Positions 35,999-46,967 of a DNA stretch of 64,000 nt are shown here, in pieces. Origin of the DNA: Cryptomeria japonica (taxonomy: Eukaryota; Streptophyta; Pinopsida; Cupressales; Cupressaceae); contig NC_081415.1 in the NCBI RefSeq assembly GCF_030272615.1, positions 191,360,270-191,424,269 of the forward strand, given 5' to 3'. The notes beneath the pieces were generated by a model. It worked only from the letters and a program-made list of their open reading frames with translations. It made no database searches and was not told the DNA's origin. How positions within the stretch are numbered: position 1 is the first letter of the stretch; each line of letters begins with the position of its first letter. The translations under genes were made by a program, and so were the position numbers.

Positions 35999-36979
35999 GA
36001 TAGTAGAAAAGAAGATTGCAAAGAATCAGGAAAAGTGCAAGAAAGAAGGCACAAGAGACACCCCCCTTTTTCACTAGTTTCAGAAATCACCCCCCCCAAA
36101 TATTACAAGGTTGACACTTTATAATTAATGCATTTACAAGGCTTTTTATCAGATTCCAATTCTTTTAAGAAACCAATAGAGATTTTAAATACAAATAATT
36201 TGAAACAAGATCTGAAACAAATTATCCTTATAATTGCTTAATTTATCTCAATACCTTTCCAACAACTATTAGTTTTTGAAAAACAAAGTTGTGAGGAGAA
36301 AGATATGACTAGTTGAAGAGAAAAAGAAGCAACTGATACAACCTTTAATATCTGATAGAAAAAGGCAAAAAATTTCAATTAGACCTGCAATAATGGAGAG
36401 TGCTTATTTCCATCTTTCCGTCAAGTATTTGTTTGCAAAAATCTGACACTCGAGGCAAAGTTGTGCAACTTTTAAGAAATGTTGCTAAATTTTCCTGATA
36501 GAAAAACAACTTAGGCCCTATTAAAGCTCGATTTCTGCAAAATTTGTTAACTTTCTGGAAATACCATTCGAAACCCAGAAATTATTTTTTCTAAAAAAGA
36601 ACAGAAGTTGGAACACTAAAGCCGAAATGAAAATAGCTCCAATAAAAAAAAATTTACTCTAATTTTTTACTGTGTCTTCCAAACTCTGATTTTGGTGAAG
36701 TAAAAGTCACTTTTGACTTTGTCAAGCCTTATAGACACTCTGGAAATTTTTATTAATCTTCCAATATTACCACAAAGCTGCATTCACCTAGATCTTACAA
36801 GAACACATACATGTAAACCAGATTTAACTAGAAGTTATTTTCCTTTAAACTGTTCTGATTCTCCAGATCACACGAGAATGCAGGAGAAGAGCATACTTAG
36901 TTTTTAAGGAAAATATTAGCTATATAAAAATCACAAATCCCTCAAATAAATTAAAAAAAAAATGAGCTATACCAGACAA
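35999..36979 (-). other. Leader of copia E
   Basis: About 1 kb between the primer-binding site and the gag ATG without a coding pattern. A leader of this length is long for copia elements. Confidence 0.7.
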
Positions 36980-36995
36980 CCTGGCTCTGATACCA
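36980..36995 (-). other. Primer-binding site of E
   Basis: On the minus strand TGGTATCAGAGCCAGG directly follows the LTR end, complementary to initiator Met tRNA. Confidence 0.94.
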
Positions 36996-37719
36996 TGTGA
37001 GATTCTGCGAGAAGCGAGAATCGAGCCAAGATCTGATGTCAGTCGTAGATCACATGCAACTCCTCACACAACAAATGATTGTAGATCAAAATAGCTGAAT
37101 GAAGATAATTTCAATATGAGAGAGAAATAGAGACAAAGAGGAGAATTTAGAGAAGACTCTCACCAAGCTATCACTTCAATAACTTGACTAGTGAAGGTGA
37201 GAGTATAGTGCTTATTATATAGAAAAATATAAGCATATACATCCAAGGGGTGCATTAACTCCTATTCCCCATAAAAAGTGGGAGGTTTTACCTTCTTGGT
37301 AAATGCCAAAACATGTGGCATAACCTCCTTACATGAAGACAAAAAAGGAGTTGAGAAAGTTAGCACATAAGGTCAAAAGAGGGTGTGAAACCCAACTACT
37401 CAATAACCCACTTAGGAAATGACAAAATAGTGGTTATGAGAGGTGGCACAATAAGCCAAAAGAGGGTGTGAAACCCAACTACCCCATAACCCACTTAGGA
37501 AATGATAAAATAGTGGTTATAAGAGGTGGCACAACAAGCCAAAAGAGGGTGTGTAACTCAACTACCCATGTGAGGTGGAGAGTTCCACATGTAGCTAAAG
37601 TATTTCGCCATGTGTCCTCATATAAACCACTCCTATTAACCTAAGCAAGCTTAAATAATATATGTGTAGGAAAAATAAATACCCCCTAACATAAGGAAAA
37701 TAAAAAACCCACACTAACA
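36996..37719 (-). repeat. 5' LTR of E
   Basis: 724 bp, identical in length to 33251-33974 and nearly identical in sequence. Confidence 0.93.
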
Positions 37720-37724
37720 AATAC

Positions 37725-38037
37725 CACATATGCTATGAATGCCAAAACATGAATCATGATAGATACAATCAAATATAATTGATATAACTGATATTGAAAC
37801 TCACATAAATGATACTGGAATATGATACAAAACAAAATAAGTACAACTCAAAATTCCAGAGATAAGGGTCTTCTGGTGATAACACTAGTAGATCAACTAT
37901 TCCTTATTGTTTCATATCACATTGATGCTTGACCAACAATACCAAAACTGCATCAACAACATACTCCATCCAGTCCTAAATGGATAACCAGGTTTGACAT
38001 CAATGACAATAATGACAATATTCACACAAGTCTAACG
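37725..38037 (-). repeat. 3' LTR of H, second fragment
   Basis: It resumes after element E and its AATAC duplication. It ends TCTAACG on the plus strand, next to a polypurine tract; the usual CA end has changed to CG. CATCAATGACAATAATGACA near the end resembles the matching part of the F and G LTRs. Confidence 0.72.
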
Positions 38038-38115
38038 ATCTCCCCTTTGTCATTGATGGCAAAACATTTGTAGAAAAAAAAATAATAGTGCATGAAAACT
38101 CCAACTCCCCCTTAC
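38038..38115 (-). other. Repeated polypurine tracts of H
   Basis: On the plus strand ATCTCCCCTTTGTCATTGATGG (from 38038) abuts the LTR and a second C-rich tract ACTCCCCCTTACT lies at about 38104-38115. Multiple tracts before the 3' LTR are a reported hallmark of Sireviruses. Confidence 0.7.
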
Positions 38116-38239
38116 TCATATGACTGATATCTCTAATGCTCTACCTATCTCTCCATATCTATTCCTCTTCCTCTTTGACAACAATTACAAAGGGTGCCAA
38201 CAAAAGTAAATAGTAAAAAATGTAAGTAAGAAAGTTTCC

Positions 38240-40020
38240 TTAACTACTCTTCTTCTGAAATATCTGCTTGTACTTTTCCTTCAGTTCCAAAAGAAGAATC
38301 TCCAAAGAATGCACAACCGATTTAATACTAACAGATAAACTTCTGCACTCCACCAATAAGTCAACAACATGAGAAAAGTTGTCCGAAGCAAATGGATTTT
38401 GCTCATACTCAACCACACTATTAAGAAATGCTGAGAAATATTCCAATTTTGCTTCAACAATCTCCTTCACCTTCCAGTAAATACTCACATAATCTTATCT
38501 TTTCCTTTGCAACAACAATAATTCAGCCTAAAGATAATTTATCCTTTTCCTCTACTCTCCATCTTTATCACTTATAAAATCAAATAACTTACCCAAGGAA
38601 CACAATTCTTCTTCAACAGTGTCAATTTTTGCTTTATGCTTCACTGCAACAGTTAGCCATGAAAGACAATATTTGTACTCTACTAGCATTGTTGATGCAA
38701 TCTCTCATTTCATTTATGCATATAGATAGAGCCCTCTATGCATAATTGCACTTCTTCAGCATACTCTATATATCATCATCTTCTTTTGAATCTTCTATAT
38801 TAACAGGTTGCACACTCAATTTCTCTTTAACTATCTCAGACATGGATTCTGGAAGCACGTCACTAACATCTTCAATTTTGATATTTTTCTGGAGCAAATG
38901 ATTTATCGGAACATTCTCAACTCTGTCCACCTCAATAGAAGTCAGCCACATCTTTCCTATCTTCCTTATTGCATCTTTACTACCAATGATCTCCAACAAA
39001 TTAGACTCATCATTAGATTGAGATACTTTTGCTTTTTTCTCCGCAACAACCACTTCTCCCTTAACCACAAAATATTTTGGATCCTCAATCGCAACAATGT
39101 CTTTCTCCTTTTGATCTTTCTTTTGCTTCTTATAATATTCCAGGGATCTAGTAGGCACAAACTATTTCCTTTTCCTCTTACTGGAGGAAGAACCTTCTCT
39201 AGCAGAATCGGTAGCGAGGGACACTAGACCGATACTCCATATATCCAATAATGATTTGAAATAAGTATTGCATGCATCCTCTCTCATATCCAATCCATTC
39301 AAATATCGAAATATTTTCCTAGCAACTGGGACTCTAGATTCCCATATCATGCTCTCCTTAGCCTGAAGAGATCCCAGACAATACATAGCTAAACAAACAA
39401 GCAATGATCAAAACTAGAAGGGGTAATCTTGCTCTTTTGTCATCTTGTTGTTCTCTAGCAAAATATTATTTAATAATTCACACAAATCAAACACTCTATC
39501 TTCCATATAATTCATATGTACCATGTATACAACAATAGACAAAGTAGAACTTCCCCTATTTTTGAAATAAATCATAAGAAATACCATGCACCACATACCT
39601 CATAGTGGGATTTATAATTTTATCAATCAACAACACTCTCTAATCACATGTCACATTGGTTAGGGTTTCAAATTTCTTATTCTTTATAGATTTCTTAACC
39701 GATATAGATCCACTATCGCATCAACCAGTAAAGACTGAAATAATCTCCTTTGTAATTGGATAAGGTTTATCCAACACAATCCAGTCATTCTGCACACAAC
39801 TTAGAATTATTCTAATCACCTCCTCATCATCAAACCAGAGAAACTTACTCCATAGATTCAATCCTCTATGCTCAAATTTCTTAATCTTTTACAAATCTAC
39901 TTCACTCAAGCTCTTTTCCACCTTTATGATATTTTCATGGTTAAATTCATCTAGGCATACCTTCTCTATAGTCTGAAAAATATCCACTGCTCGATTTTCT
40001 GATGGTCATCTTGGCTTCGA
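38240..40020 (-). pseudogene. Extra reading frame of H upstream of the 3' LTR, broken, unknown function
   Basis: Read on the minus strand from about 40020: FDDEEVIRIILSCVQNDW and LDKPYPITKEIIS, then a frame change, FKNRGSSTLSIVVYMVHM, DRVFDLCELLNN, LLVCLAMYCLGSL (hydrophobic helix) and WESRVPVARKIFRYLNGLD. A basic linker follows (SSSSKRKRK, YYKKQKKDQKEKD), then an acidic region and finally a helical C-terminus with KLEYFSAFLNSVVEYEQN and LELKEKYKQIFQKKSS ending near 38240. I do not recognise a known family. Its place between gag-like sequence and the purine tracts is where Sireviruses may carry an extra (env-like) frame. Several stops and frame changes make it non-functional. Confidence 0.6.
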
Positions 40021-40289
40021 TTACTATTTTATCTACTTCTCTACTCTTTCTCTCCAACTGCACACAACCTCTTCAAGCTCTTTTATCATGATAAATAAAA
40101 ATAATCTCAAACATTGATACTTTTCCGCCAAAAATTGTCTTGTCGATGATAGCAAAAACCTTCAATTACTAGATAACATCTCTAACATAGACATGCCAAA
40201 TTGAGGACATGAACTAGCTCAGAAGGGGAGATCAATATATTTTCTTCCAAAACTCCCCCTGAGCCAAAGTAGTATGCTCAATTTTTGGA

Positions 40290-40640
40290 GGAAGAGATAT
40301 AGGTAATTTTCACTGATTAGTATAATGTCCAGATTGCTTGCACTTGTAACAACTAATGTTATTTGCACTGAATTTACTAAATGTGTTCTAGATATGCACT
40401 AATTATCTTTATGACCATAACCATTGCATGTATGGCATTATCCATGAAAGTTATTATTAACCTTAATTGTTCCAACCAGATTATGATTCTGACTCATAAC
40501 ATGATTTCTATAGTAATTTTCTTTATGACCAAACCTCTTGCAATTTTAACACTGAATGCTTTTATATTTTATAGCCTTATGACCAAATTTATTGCATTGA
40601 AAACAATAGCCATTAAATGATGGGTACCTTTGTGCATTTA
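40290..40640 (-). pseudogene. Four CCHC zinc knuckles of H, broken
   Basis: On the minus strand four knuckle-like units follow each other: CFQCNKFGHKAIKY (last C changed), C-x-NCKRFGHKENYY (stop and last C changed), CHTCNGYGHKDN-x-C (stop before the last C) and CYKCKQSGHYTNQ. Each has the C-x2-C-x4-H spacing of retroelement Gag knuckles, which bind RNA. Four in a row is more than the one or two usual in copia Gag. Confidence 0.72.
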
Positions 40641-40728
40641 ATTAATGATCCAATACTCTTGTTGCATTAGTACTTTGATTCTAGGTCTTGCTTGCTTCTT
40701 CTGATTTCTTCTTTTCTTTTCCCTTAAC

Positions 40729-41149
40729 CTATTTGATTTTCTCTTTGTCATTCTGATTTGAACATTCACCGATTTGAAAACCAAATCCAGTCTTGTCTAA
40801 ATGAGCTTTCTGTATGTTGACCAAATCTTCTAAAAGTATACTGCTATCAAGAACTTTTTTTTCTGCCTTCAACTTTTCCACTTCTTGTTCTAGCTTCTCA
40901 CATTCTTCACTCTTCAAATTGATTGATTCTTTCAAGGTTTCCTCTATCTTGTTCATCTCCTTAATCTTCTGCATCAAATCTTTAATGGTTTCATTCGCCT
41001 ACTTGAGCTGATTATTAATTTCCTTATGTCTCAGTATGAACTTCATGATTTGATCTTTCAGCTTCTGCACAATCATTCGCTACCTTCACATTCTCTTTCA
41101 ATTCCTTATTCTCAAATTCAACACTTTCCAGATCTTCAAGAGTTGTTTG
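40729..41149 (-). pseudogene. Coiled-coil region of H, broken
   Basis: From 41149 on the minus strand: TTLEDLESVEFENKELKENV, a frame change near 41040, then IKEMNKIEETLKESINLKSE and EKLEQEVEKLKAEKKVLDSS, a strong heptad pattern, followed by LDKTGFGF. A long coiled coil with a KTGFGF or KTGLGY-like word is familiar from Sirevirus Gag C-terminal parts (from memory of the family). The upstream end is cut by the LTR of element G. Confidence 0.68.
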
Positions 41150-41393
41150 TGTTGGAATCAAGGAATGCTAAGAGGGGGGCGAATCAATGTTCTAGAATTT
41201 TTAACTTTATTAAATTGTTCTTTCAACCACTTAATGCAAATGAATAAAAGAAAGATACATAAACACAAATCAAACAACAACAACACCATAAAGCCAAGAT
41301 TTTATACGTGGAAAACCCGGTCAAGGGAAAAACCACAGTGGGGATGAGACCAACAAAATGAGTGCACTCAAATATAAAGGTTACAAGGGATTG
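41150..41393 (-). repeat. 3' LTR of G, first fragment
   Basis: On the plus strand it opens TGTTGGAATCAAGGAATGC, then GCTAAGAGGGGGGCGAATC. The conserved ACGTGGAAAACCC ... GGGAAAAACCAC motif is at 41307-41345. It is interrupted at 41394 by element F; the last five bases GATTG are the target duplication. Confidence 0.8.
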
Positions 41394-42467
41394 TGTTAGG
41401 AGGACAACTGAGAGGGGGGGGTGAATAAGTTGTCTATTAATTTTAACCCAAATATAGCTTAACCAAACATAGTGCATAATACTGGTAAACCAAACTTAAT
41501 GCCAGTAGACAGTTTAACAATTAATAATAGTACTGGTAAAGTTTAATGCATGAAACAGAAAGACAAATAACATCCACAACACATAACACAGCGATTTGTA
41601 CGTGGAAACCCTGTAAGGGGAAAAACCACGATGGGAAACCTTATCGACAATCAGATGATACTACTACACATAGTATGTGTGTACAAATGGGGTCTGCACA
41701 TGAAGAAAGGCCAACTGCCTAGAGCTCACTGCTCAATCACAAAATGGGAGTCACGCTGACTACAATTGGATGGTTAAAACCAATGATAATGTACTGCTCA
41801 AAATAACAACTTTATATGCTGGATTCAGTACCGGTTAAGCTTTGATTGTCTTCTTCATACCTTCCTTGAATCTTCAAATGATGTCTATGTGTATATCTCT
41901 ACTTATATTCGTATATACCTTATTATAGTCTTTTCCACACCTTCTTACATAATCTCGCAAATGAAATCTTAGATATATACCAAAACCTAAGACCAAATGT
42001 GTAGGTTGGCTCACTAAGAATATTACAATTAATCAATTACAAATGAATCAATATGCGATGCATCATGTTGGCTCAATGCATTTACAATATAACCAACCAA
42101 TAAAACATCTCCATAATGTGTCGTGTTGATCTGGAATAGATAACGCTTGTCAGTCCATAACCTAGACCTATTTGCCGGTAACAACAAATATGCAAACTTG
42201 ATTAGACCAATAACCAAATCACCAAAACCAAGTGTCCAAAAAATGTCTTCGACATAGCAAATTAATATCCAGATGATAATAGATCATCCTTAGTGTCGGT
42301 GAACAATATAACCTTTCGGTGAACCAGATACTGGTGACTGTGCATATAAGTCACTGATTATGTCGGTGAACATAACCAAAGATATTCAATGCTGATAAGT
42401 GTTCACAAGTGTTGACAAGTGTTGACATCAATGACAAAACCAATGCAACACATCCATAATACCAACA
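41394..42467 (-). repeat. 3' LTR of F
   Basis: On the plus strand it runs from TGTTAGGAGGACAACTGAGA to CATAATACCAACA. It matches the upper copy at about 46968-48028. The CGTGGAAACCC ... GGGGAAAAACCACG motif is at 41600-41635. Confidence 0.92.
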
Positions 42468-42745
42468 ATCTCCTCATTTGTCATTGATGGCAACACAAAA
42501 TGGAAAAACCATCTAAGTGTCAAAGCAGAAATGCCAAACACCAAAAACCAACAATCTCCCAAAGAGATCATTAACCAGAAATCAAAATACAGATGCAGAG
42601 AGTAACAATCTCTCCCCAAAAGATAATGTTTTTTTCCATAGATATCTCTCCCCCTTTGACATCAAAAGCCAAAGCAATACAAAACCAAATACAATTAGTT
42701 CATAGAACTTATTACTCAATCTATCCAACTACTCCCCCTGAGAAG
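42468..42745 (-). other. Repeated polypurine tracts of F
   Basis: C-rich tracts on the plus strand occur at 42468 (ATCTCCTCATTTGTCATTG), about 42608 (ATCTCTCCCCAAAAG), about 42644 (TCTCTCCCCCTTTGACA) and about 42730 (ACTCCCCCTGAG). The first abuts the LTR. This is the multiple-tract arrangement of Sireviruses. Confidence 0.75.
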
Positions 42746-42818
42746 TAGCTCTCCTTCATCAAAGTCGGAAAAAGATTTCTCTGTTATTTTTGTCGGTCTA
42801 ATACCATGCTCCAACTGT

Positions 42819-44217
42819 CTAAGTTTCTACCAGTGAGGGTATAACTCCAAGCTTCTCTCTTAGATATTCAAAAGTTTCCTTAGGCAAAGGCTTAGTAAAT
42901 ATATCTGCAATCTTCTCTTTAGTATTCACATAAACCAATTTCACTTCTTTTGCTTCAACATTCTCTTTCAGAAAATTGAATTTGATAGAAACATGTTTAG
43001 TTTTAGAGTGAAATACCAGATTATTGATTCCTGTCATATTATCATAGTAAATGATTATAGGTTCTTTGCATTTTACCTTTATATCCTTCAACATTTGCCT
43101 AATCCATAATACCTGTGTACAATTAGTTGTTGCTGCAACATATTCTGATTCAACTGTTGATAGTGATGTACAACTCTGTTTCACCTTGAAATTAGTCTGC
43201 TACCAAGAAAAAATGCTCCACCGGTGGTTCTTTTTCTATCATCTACATCTCATGCCCAATTTGCATCTGTGTATGCACATAAATCAAAAATTTTATCTTT
43301 AGGATACCATAAACCAAGATTTGTTGTGCCTTGTAGGTACCAGAAAATCCTTTTTACTGTTGATTCATGATTTTTCCTAGGATTACTCTGAAATCTTGAA
43401 ACAATATATACTGAATTCATAATATCAGGTCTTGTTTGTGTCAAATACAGTAAACCTCCAATCATAGACTTATATCTTGTCGGATTAACAGGTGTTGATT
43501 CATCCTTCAATGATAGTTTATCAGTTGTAGTCATAGGTGTACTTACCGATTTAGAGTTTTCCATGCCAAACTTTTTAAGTAATTCCTTCAAGTACTTTGA
43601 TTGATTTATGAATATACCTTTATCAGTCTGTGAAATCTACAATCCTAAAAAGAATTTTATCTCCCCAATCATAGACATTTGAAATTCTTCCTACAACTTA
43701 TTAGAAAAGTCTTTACACAATCCTTCTTCTCCTCCAAAAATGATATCATCAACAAAGACTTCAATAACCAAGATGTCATCATTAGTCACTTTGTAATATA
43801 AGTTGATGTCAACATTACCTTTAGTGTAACCAAGTTTCAAAAGATATTTGTCCAATCTAGCATACCAAGCTCTAGGAGCTTGTTTCAATCCATATAAAGC
43901 TTTTCTTAACCTACAAACCATATCTTTGTCATCTGTCAAAGAAAATCCATCAGTTGTTCAATGTAAACTTCCTCTTCAAGATCACCATTTAGAAATTCAC
44001 ATTTAACATCCATTTGATATACTTTATAGTTCTTGTATGCTGCAAAAGATAAGAATAATTTGATTGCCTCAATTCTAGCTACTAGTGCAAAGGTTTCATT
44101 GTAATCAATTCCTTCTTTCTATGAATATCCCTTACACACTAATCTTGTTTTGTATCTGATTATCTTACCATATTCATTAAGTTTATTTTTGAATACCCAT
44201 TTAGTTCCAATTACATT
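42819..44217 (-). pseudogene. pol: RT and RNase H of copia F, broken
   Basis: It continues from the upstream frame after a TAA near 44219. On the minus strand the RT shows KALYGLKQAPRAWYARLD and the catalytic FVDDIIFGG (about 43765-43735). After frame changes come SLKDESTPVNPTRYKSMIGG and LYLTQTRPDIMNSVYIVSRF. RNase H has SCTSLSTVESEYVAATTNCT, YYDNMTGI and HVSIKFNFLKENV, ending at a stop near 42819. The order after integrase and the FVDD motif are those of Ty1/copia. Stops and shifts near 43930, 43690, 43620 and 43200 disable it. Confidence 0.92.
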
Positions 44218-46962
44218 TTAGTTTTTAGGTCGGGGAACCAATGTCCATGTGTTATTCTTTTCAATCTGTTCTAATTCATCTTCCATAGCCTTAATCCAAT
44301 GTTTATCTTCACATGCCTCATTAATAGTTGCTGGTTCAATTTGAGAAATTAGACATACCTCTTCATTTGTCAGTCTTCCTCTAGTCATAACACCTTGATA
44401 CTTATTCCCAATTATCTGACTTTCAGATTGATTCAATCTTACATACCTGGGTGTATTCACTTGATGTTGTTCTTTAGTCTTTGTGGAATTCTCAGATGAT
44501 GTAAGTGTGATTGGATCAACATTTTGTATCGATGTACTCATTGTAGGTTCATTTGTGATTATCTCAACTATCGGTTCAGAGACCATAGACCTTGAATTAC
44601 CTCTAAATTGTTCATCAATCTTCACATTTGCACTCTCAGTGATTTTCTGCAATCTCTTGTTAAAACATCTATATGCCTTTCTCTTAGATGAATAACCAAG
44701 AAATATTCCTTCATCACTTCTAGGATCAAATTTTCCAATATAATCATCTCTCCTAATATAACATTTGCTTCCAAATATTCTGAAATATTTAAGAGTAGGA
44801 GTATTACCAAACCATAATTCATGAGGGCTCTTACCAATTTCACCTTTGATGTAAACTCTATTGAATGAATAAACAACTGTATTGACTTCTTCTCTCCAAT
44901 ATATATGAGGTAGGTTTTCTTCTGATATCATGCTTCTAGCTGCATCCAAAATAGTTTTGTTCTTCCTTTCCACAACTCCATTTTGATGGGGTGTCCAAGG
45001 TGCTGATAACTGTCTTCTCATTCCATTCACTTCACAAAATGTATTAAATTCCTTAGATGTGAATTCACCTCCTTGATCTGATCTCAAACATTTGATTTTC
45101 TTACCGGTTTCATTCTCTACCATGACCTTGAATAGTTTGAATTTCCCAAAAAAATTTGATTTCTCCCTTACAAAAGTAACCCAACACATTCTAGAATAAT
45201 CATCAATGATTAACATAAAATATCTATCTCCTTGTAAACTTCTAGTTCTTGCTGGACCACATAAATCAGTATGAATTAAGTCAAGAACATTATTGGATTT
45301 CTTTGGAATACTCTTAAAAGTTGCTCTAACTTTCTTTCCAAATTGACATTCCTTACATACTGGATTGTGAGGTTTAACAATCTTAGGTAAATCCCTTGTT
45401 GCCTTAGTTGTACTAATTTTCACAATGAAATCAAAATTTACATGACAAAGTCTTTTATGCCATAACCAACTTTCATCAATATGTGCAATCAAGCATGTCT
45501 TCTCATTGTTATTCAAATGAAAGATATTCCCTCTAGTCTGATTACTGGTTGCAATTTCCCAACCAGTTCTATTCATGATTTTGCATTTACCATTTTTTAA
45601 TTGTAACTGAAATCCTTTTTCAACTAATTGACCAACACTCAAAATATTATGCTTCAAACCTTCAACATAACAAATGTTGTCAGTATTGTGCTTACCATCA
45701 AAAGATATAGTGCCTTTTCCTCTGATCAAACAATTTTTGTCATCCCCAAATCTTACTAGACCTCCATTGTATTCCTGAAAAGTTAAGAATTTACTTTTAT
45801 CACCATTCATATGATGTGAACATCCAGAATCAATGATCCATTCATCCTTTTCTTCAATTTTAGCTGCCAGGGCATGCTCTACCAGTTGAATAGTAGGTGT
45901 TGGTTGATCTTCTACTATTGTAACAAAATCCCATCCATTGTCTATCAGTTCCTCATTAGAATCATCAGTAACTCCTTCATTAGCATAGTAACATGATTTG
46001 TCTCTATTCTTCTTAAATCTATATCTCTGATATTCAGGGTTAGGCTTATATATTCTTTTAGCTTCTTCTTTCAATCTTGCATGTCTATCAGGATACCTAG
46101 ATGCCATATGACCAATTTTATTGCAGTTAAAATATTTAAATGGTGCTTTACCTTCATACTTATTTCCAACTAGACCTTTAGGCATTTTCCTTGCAAATAG
46201 TCCTTCAAGCTCTTCAAGTTCTTCATTCTCTCTTCCGATTTCTTCAAGTTCTCTAGCATAGAGTGCTTTCCAATCAGGTTTTTCAGATGATGATGATGAT
46301 GCTACAGATGATGAAGCTTTGAAAGCCAAATTTGTCTTAATTGTAGCAATCGGACCAAATTCCTCAAGTTCAAAAGCTAAAAGTTTTCCAACCAAAGTAT
46401 CTCTAGATACTAATGTATTAGGCATTGTTCTCAATTCATTAATAGTAGTTACTTTCATTTTGTATGTCGGTGGAAACGCTCTTAAAACTTTAGAAACAAT
46501 TTCATCTTCGCCTAAGGATCCTCCACAATATTGTATACCCAAAATAATTTCATTAACTCTTTCCATAAAAGAAAAAATCCTTTCATCTTCTTCCATTTTC
46601 AGATTTTCATACTTGACCTGGAAGCATTCCAGTTTTGCAATTTTGATAGTGGTATCACCTTCATTCAATGTCTCCAATTTATCCCAAATAGTTTTAGCAG
46701 TAGATCGGTTTGATAATCCCATGATTTGCTGATTTGACAATGCACTCAAAAGTGCTTCTCTTGCTTTGCAATCATTCTCCTGATCTTTAGCCAAGGTTGG
46801 TGGATTAGGTTGACTCTGTGTAGGACCAACATAGCCATTCTTTGTAACATCCCATATGTCTTTTCCAATGCAATTCAGATGTGTATCCATTTTGATCTTC
46901 CATATTGCATAGTTAGTTCCATCAAGCTTCAGATTGTCCTTCCTGAAATAGTTAGTTGCCAT
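44218..46962 (-). CDS. gag, protease and integrase frame of copia F
   Basis: An uninterrupted frame of 914 codons from ATG at 46962. Residues 1-200 are a UBN2-like gag (KLDGTNYAIWKIKMDTHL). The zinc knuckle near residue 275 is damaged: FNCNKIGHMASRYPD has lost its last Cys. The protease signature WIIDSGCSHHM is near residue 378. The pre-integrase HKRLCHVN and CKECQFGKK zinc region is near 500-550. The integrase core keeps HTDLCGP, RSDQGGEF and NGVVERKN, the D, D and E residues. The frame ends with NNTWTLVPRPKN at a TAA where the polyprotein would go on into RT. It is old enough to have broken RT yet this part is open. Confidence 0.9.
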   Translation of the reverse strand: MATNYFRKDNLKLDGTNYAIWKIKMDTHLNCIGKDIWDVTKNGYVGPTQSQPNPPTLAKDQENDCKAREALLSALSNQQIMGLSNRSTAKTIWDKLETLNEGDTTIKIAKLECFQVKYENLKMEEDERIFSFMERVNEIILGIQYCGGSLGEDEIVSKVLRAFPPTYKMKVTTINELRTMPNTLVSRDTLVGKLLAFELEEFGPIATIKTNLAFKASSSVASSSSSEKPDWKALYARELEEIGRENEELEELEGLFARKMPKGLVGNKYEGKAPFKYFNCNKIGHMASRYPDRHARLKEEAKRIYKPNPEYQRYRFKKNRDKSCYYANEGVTDDSNEELIDNGWDFVTIVEDQPTPTIQLVEHALAAKIEEKDEWIIDSGCSHHMNGDKSKFLTFQEYNGGLVRFGDDKNCLIRGKGTISFDGKHNTDNICYVEGLKHNILSVGQLVEKGFQLQLKNGKCKIMNRTGWEIATSNQTRGNIFHLNNNEKTCLIAHIDESWLWHKRLCHVNFDFIVKISTTKATRDLPKIVKPHNPVCKECQFGKKVRATFKSIPKKSNNVLDLIHTDLCGPARTRSLQGDRYFMLIIDDYSRMCWVTFVREKSNFFGKFKLFKVMVENETGKKIKCLRSDQGGEFTSKEFNTFCEVNGMRRQLSAPWTPHQNGVVERKNKTILDAARSMISEENLPHIYWREEVNTVVYSFNRVYIKGEIGKSPHELWFGNTPTLKYFRIFGSKCYIRRDDYIGKFDPRSDEGIFLGYSSKRKAYRCFNKRLQKITESANVKIDEQFRGNSRSMVSEPIVEIITNEPTMSTSIQNVDPITLTSSENSTKTKEQHQVNTPRYVRLNQSESQIIGNKYQGVMTRGRLTNEEVCLISQIEPATINEACEDKHWIKAMEDELEQIEKNNTWTLVPRPKN

Positions 46963-46967
46963 AATAT

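Larger units (their letters stand above)
33251..37719 (-). mobile_element. Ty1/copia element E, deleted for RT, nested in the LTR of H
   Basis: Two LTRs of equal length (724 bp: 33251-33974 and 36996-37719) start on the minus strand with TGTTAGTG and end GAATCTCACA. AATAC lies directly on both sides (33246-33250 and 37720-37724). The interior has a primer-binding site, a gag frame without stops, protease and the front of integrase; the rest of integrase, RT and RNase H are missing. The LTRs differ at few positions, so this is among the younger insertions. Confidence 0.94.
32283..41149 (-). mobile_element. Sirevirus-like copia element H, partial, interrupted by E
   Basis: The 3' LTR (32283-33250 and 37725-38037, about 1.28 kb) and the adjoining interior up to 41149 are present; element G begins there and the 5' half is not seen. 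On the minus strand the interior reads coiled coil, zinc knuckles, a long extra frame, then polypurine tracts and the LTR. No protease, integrase or RT is found between gag-like and extra-frame parts, so H seems to be a pol-less derivative. The Sirevirus-like assignment rests on the LTR motif and the repeated purine tracts shared with F, G and J. Confidence 0.72.

Noticed and set aside
46319-46732. A 137-codon plus-strand frame opposite the gag of F
   Set aside because: It is a shadow of the real minus-strand gag-pol frame with its known motifs.
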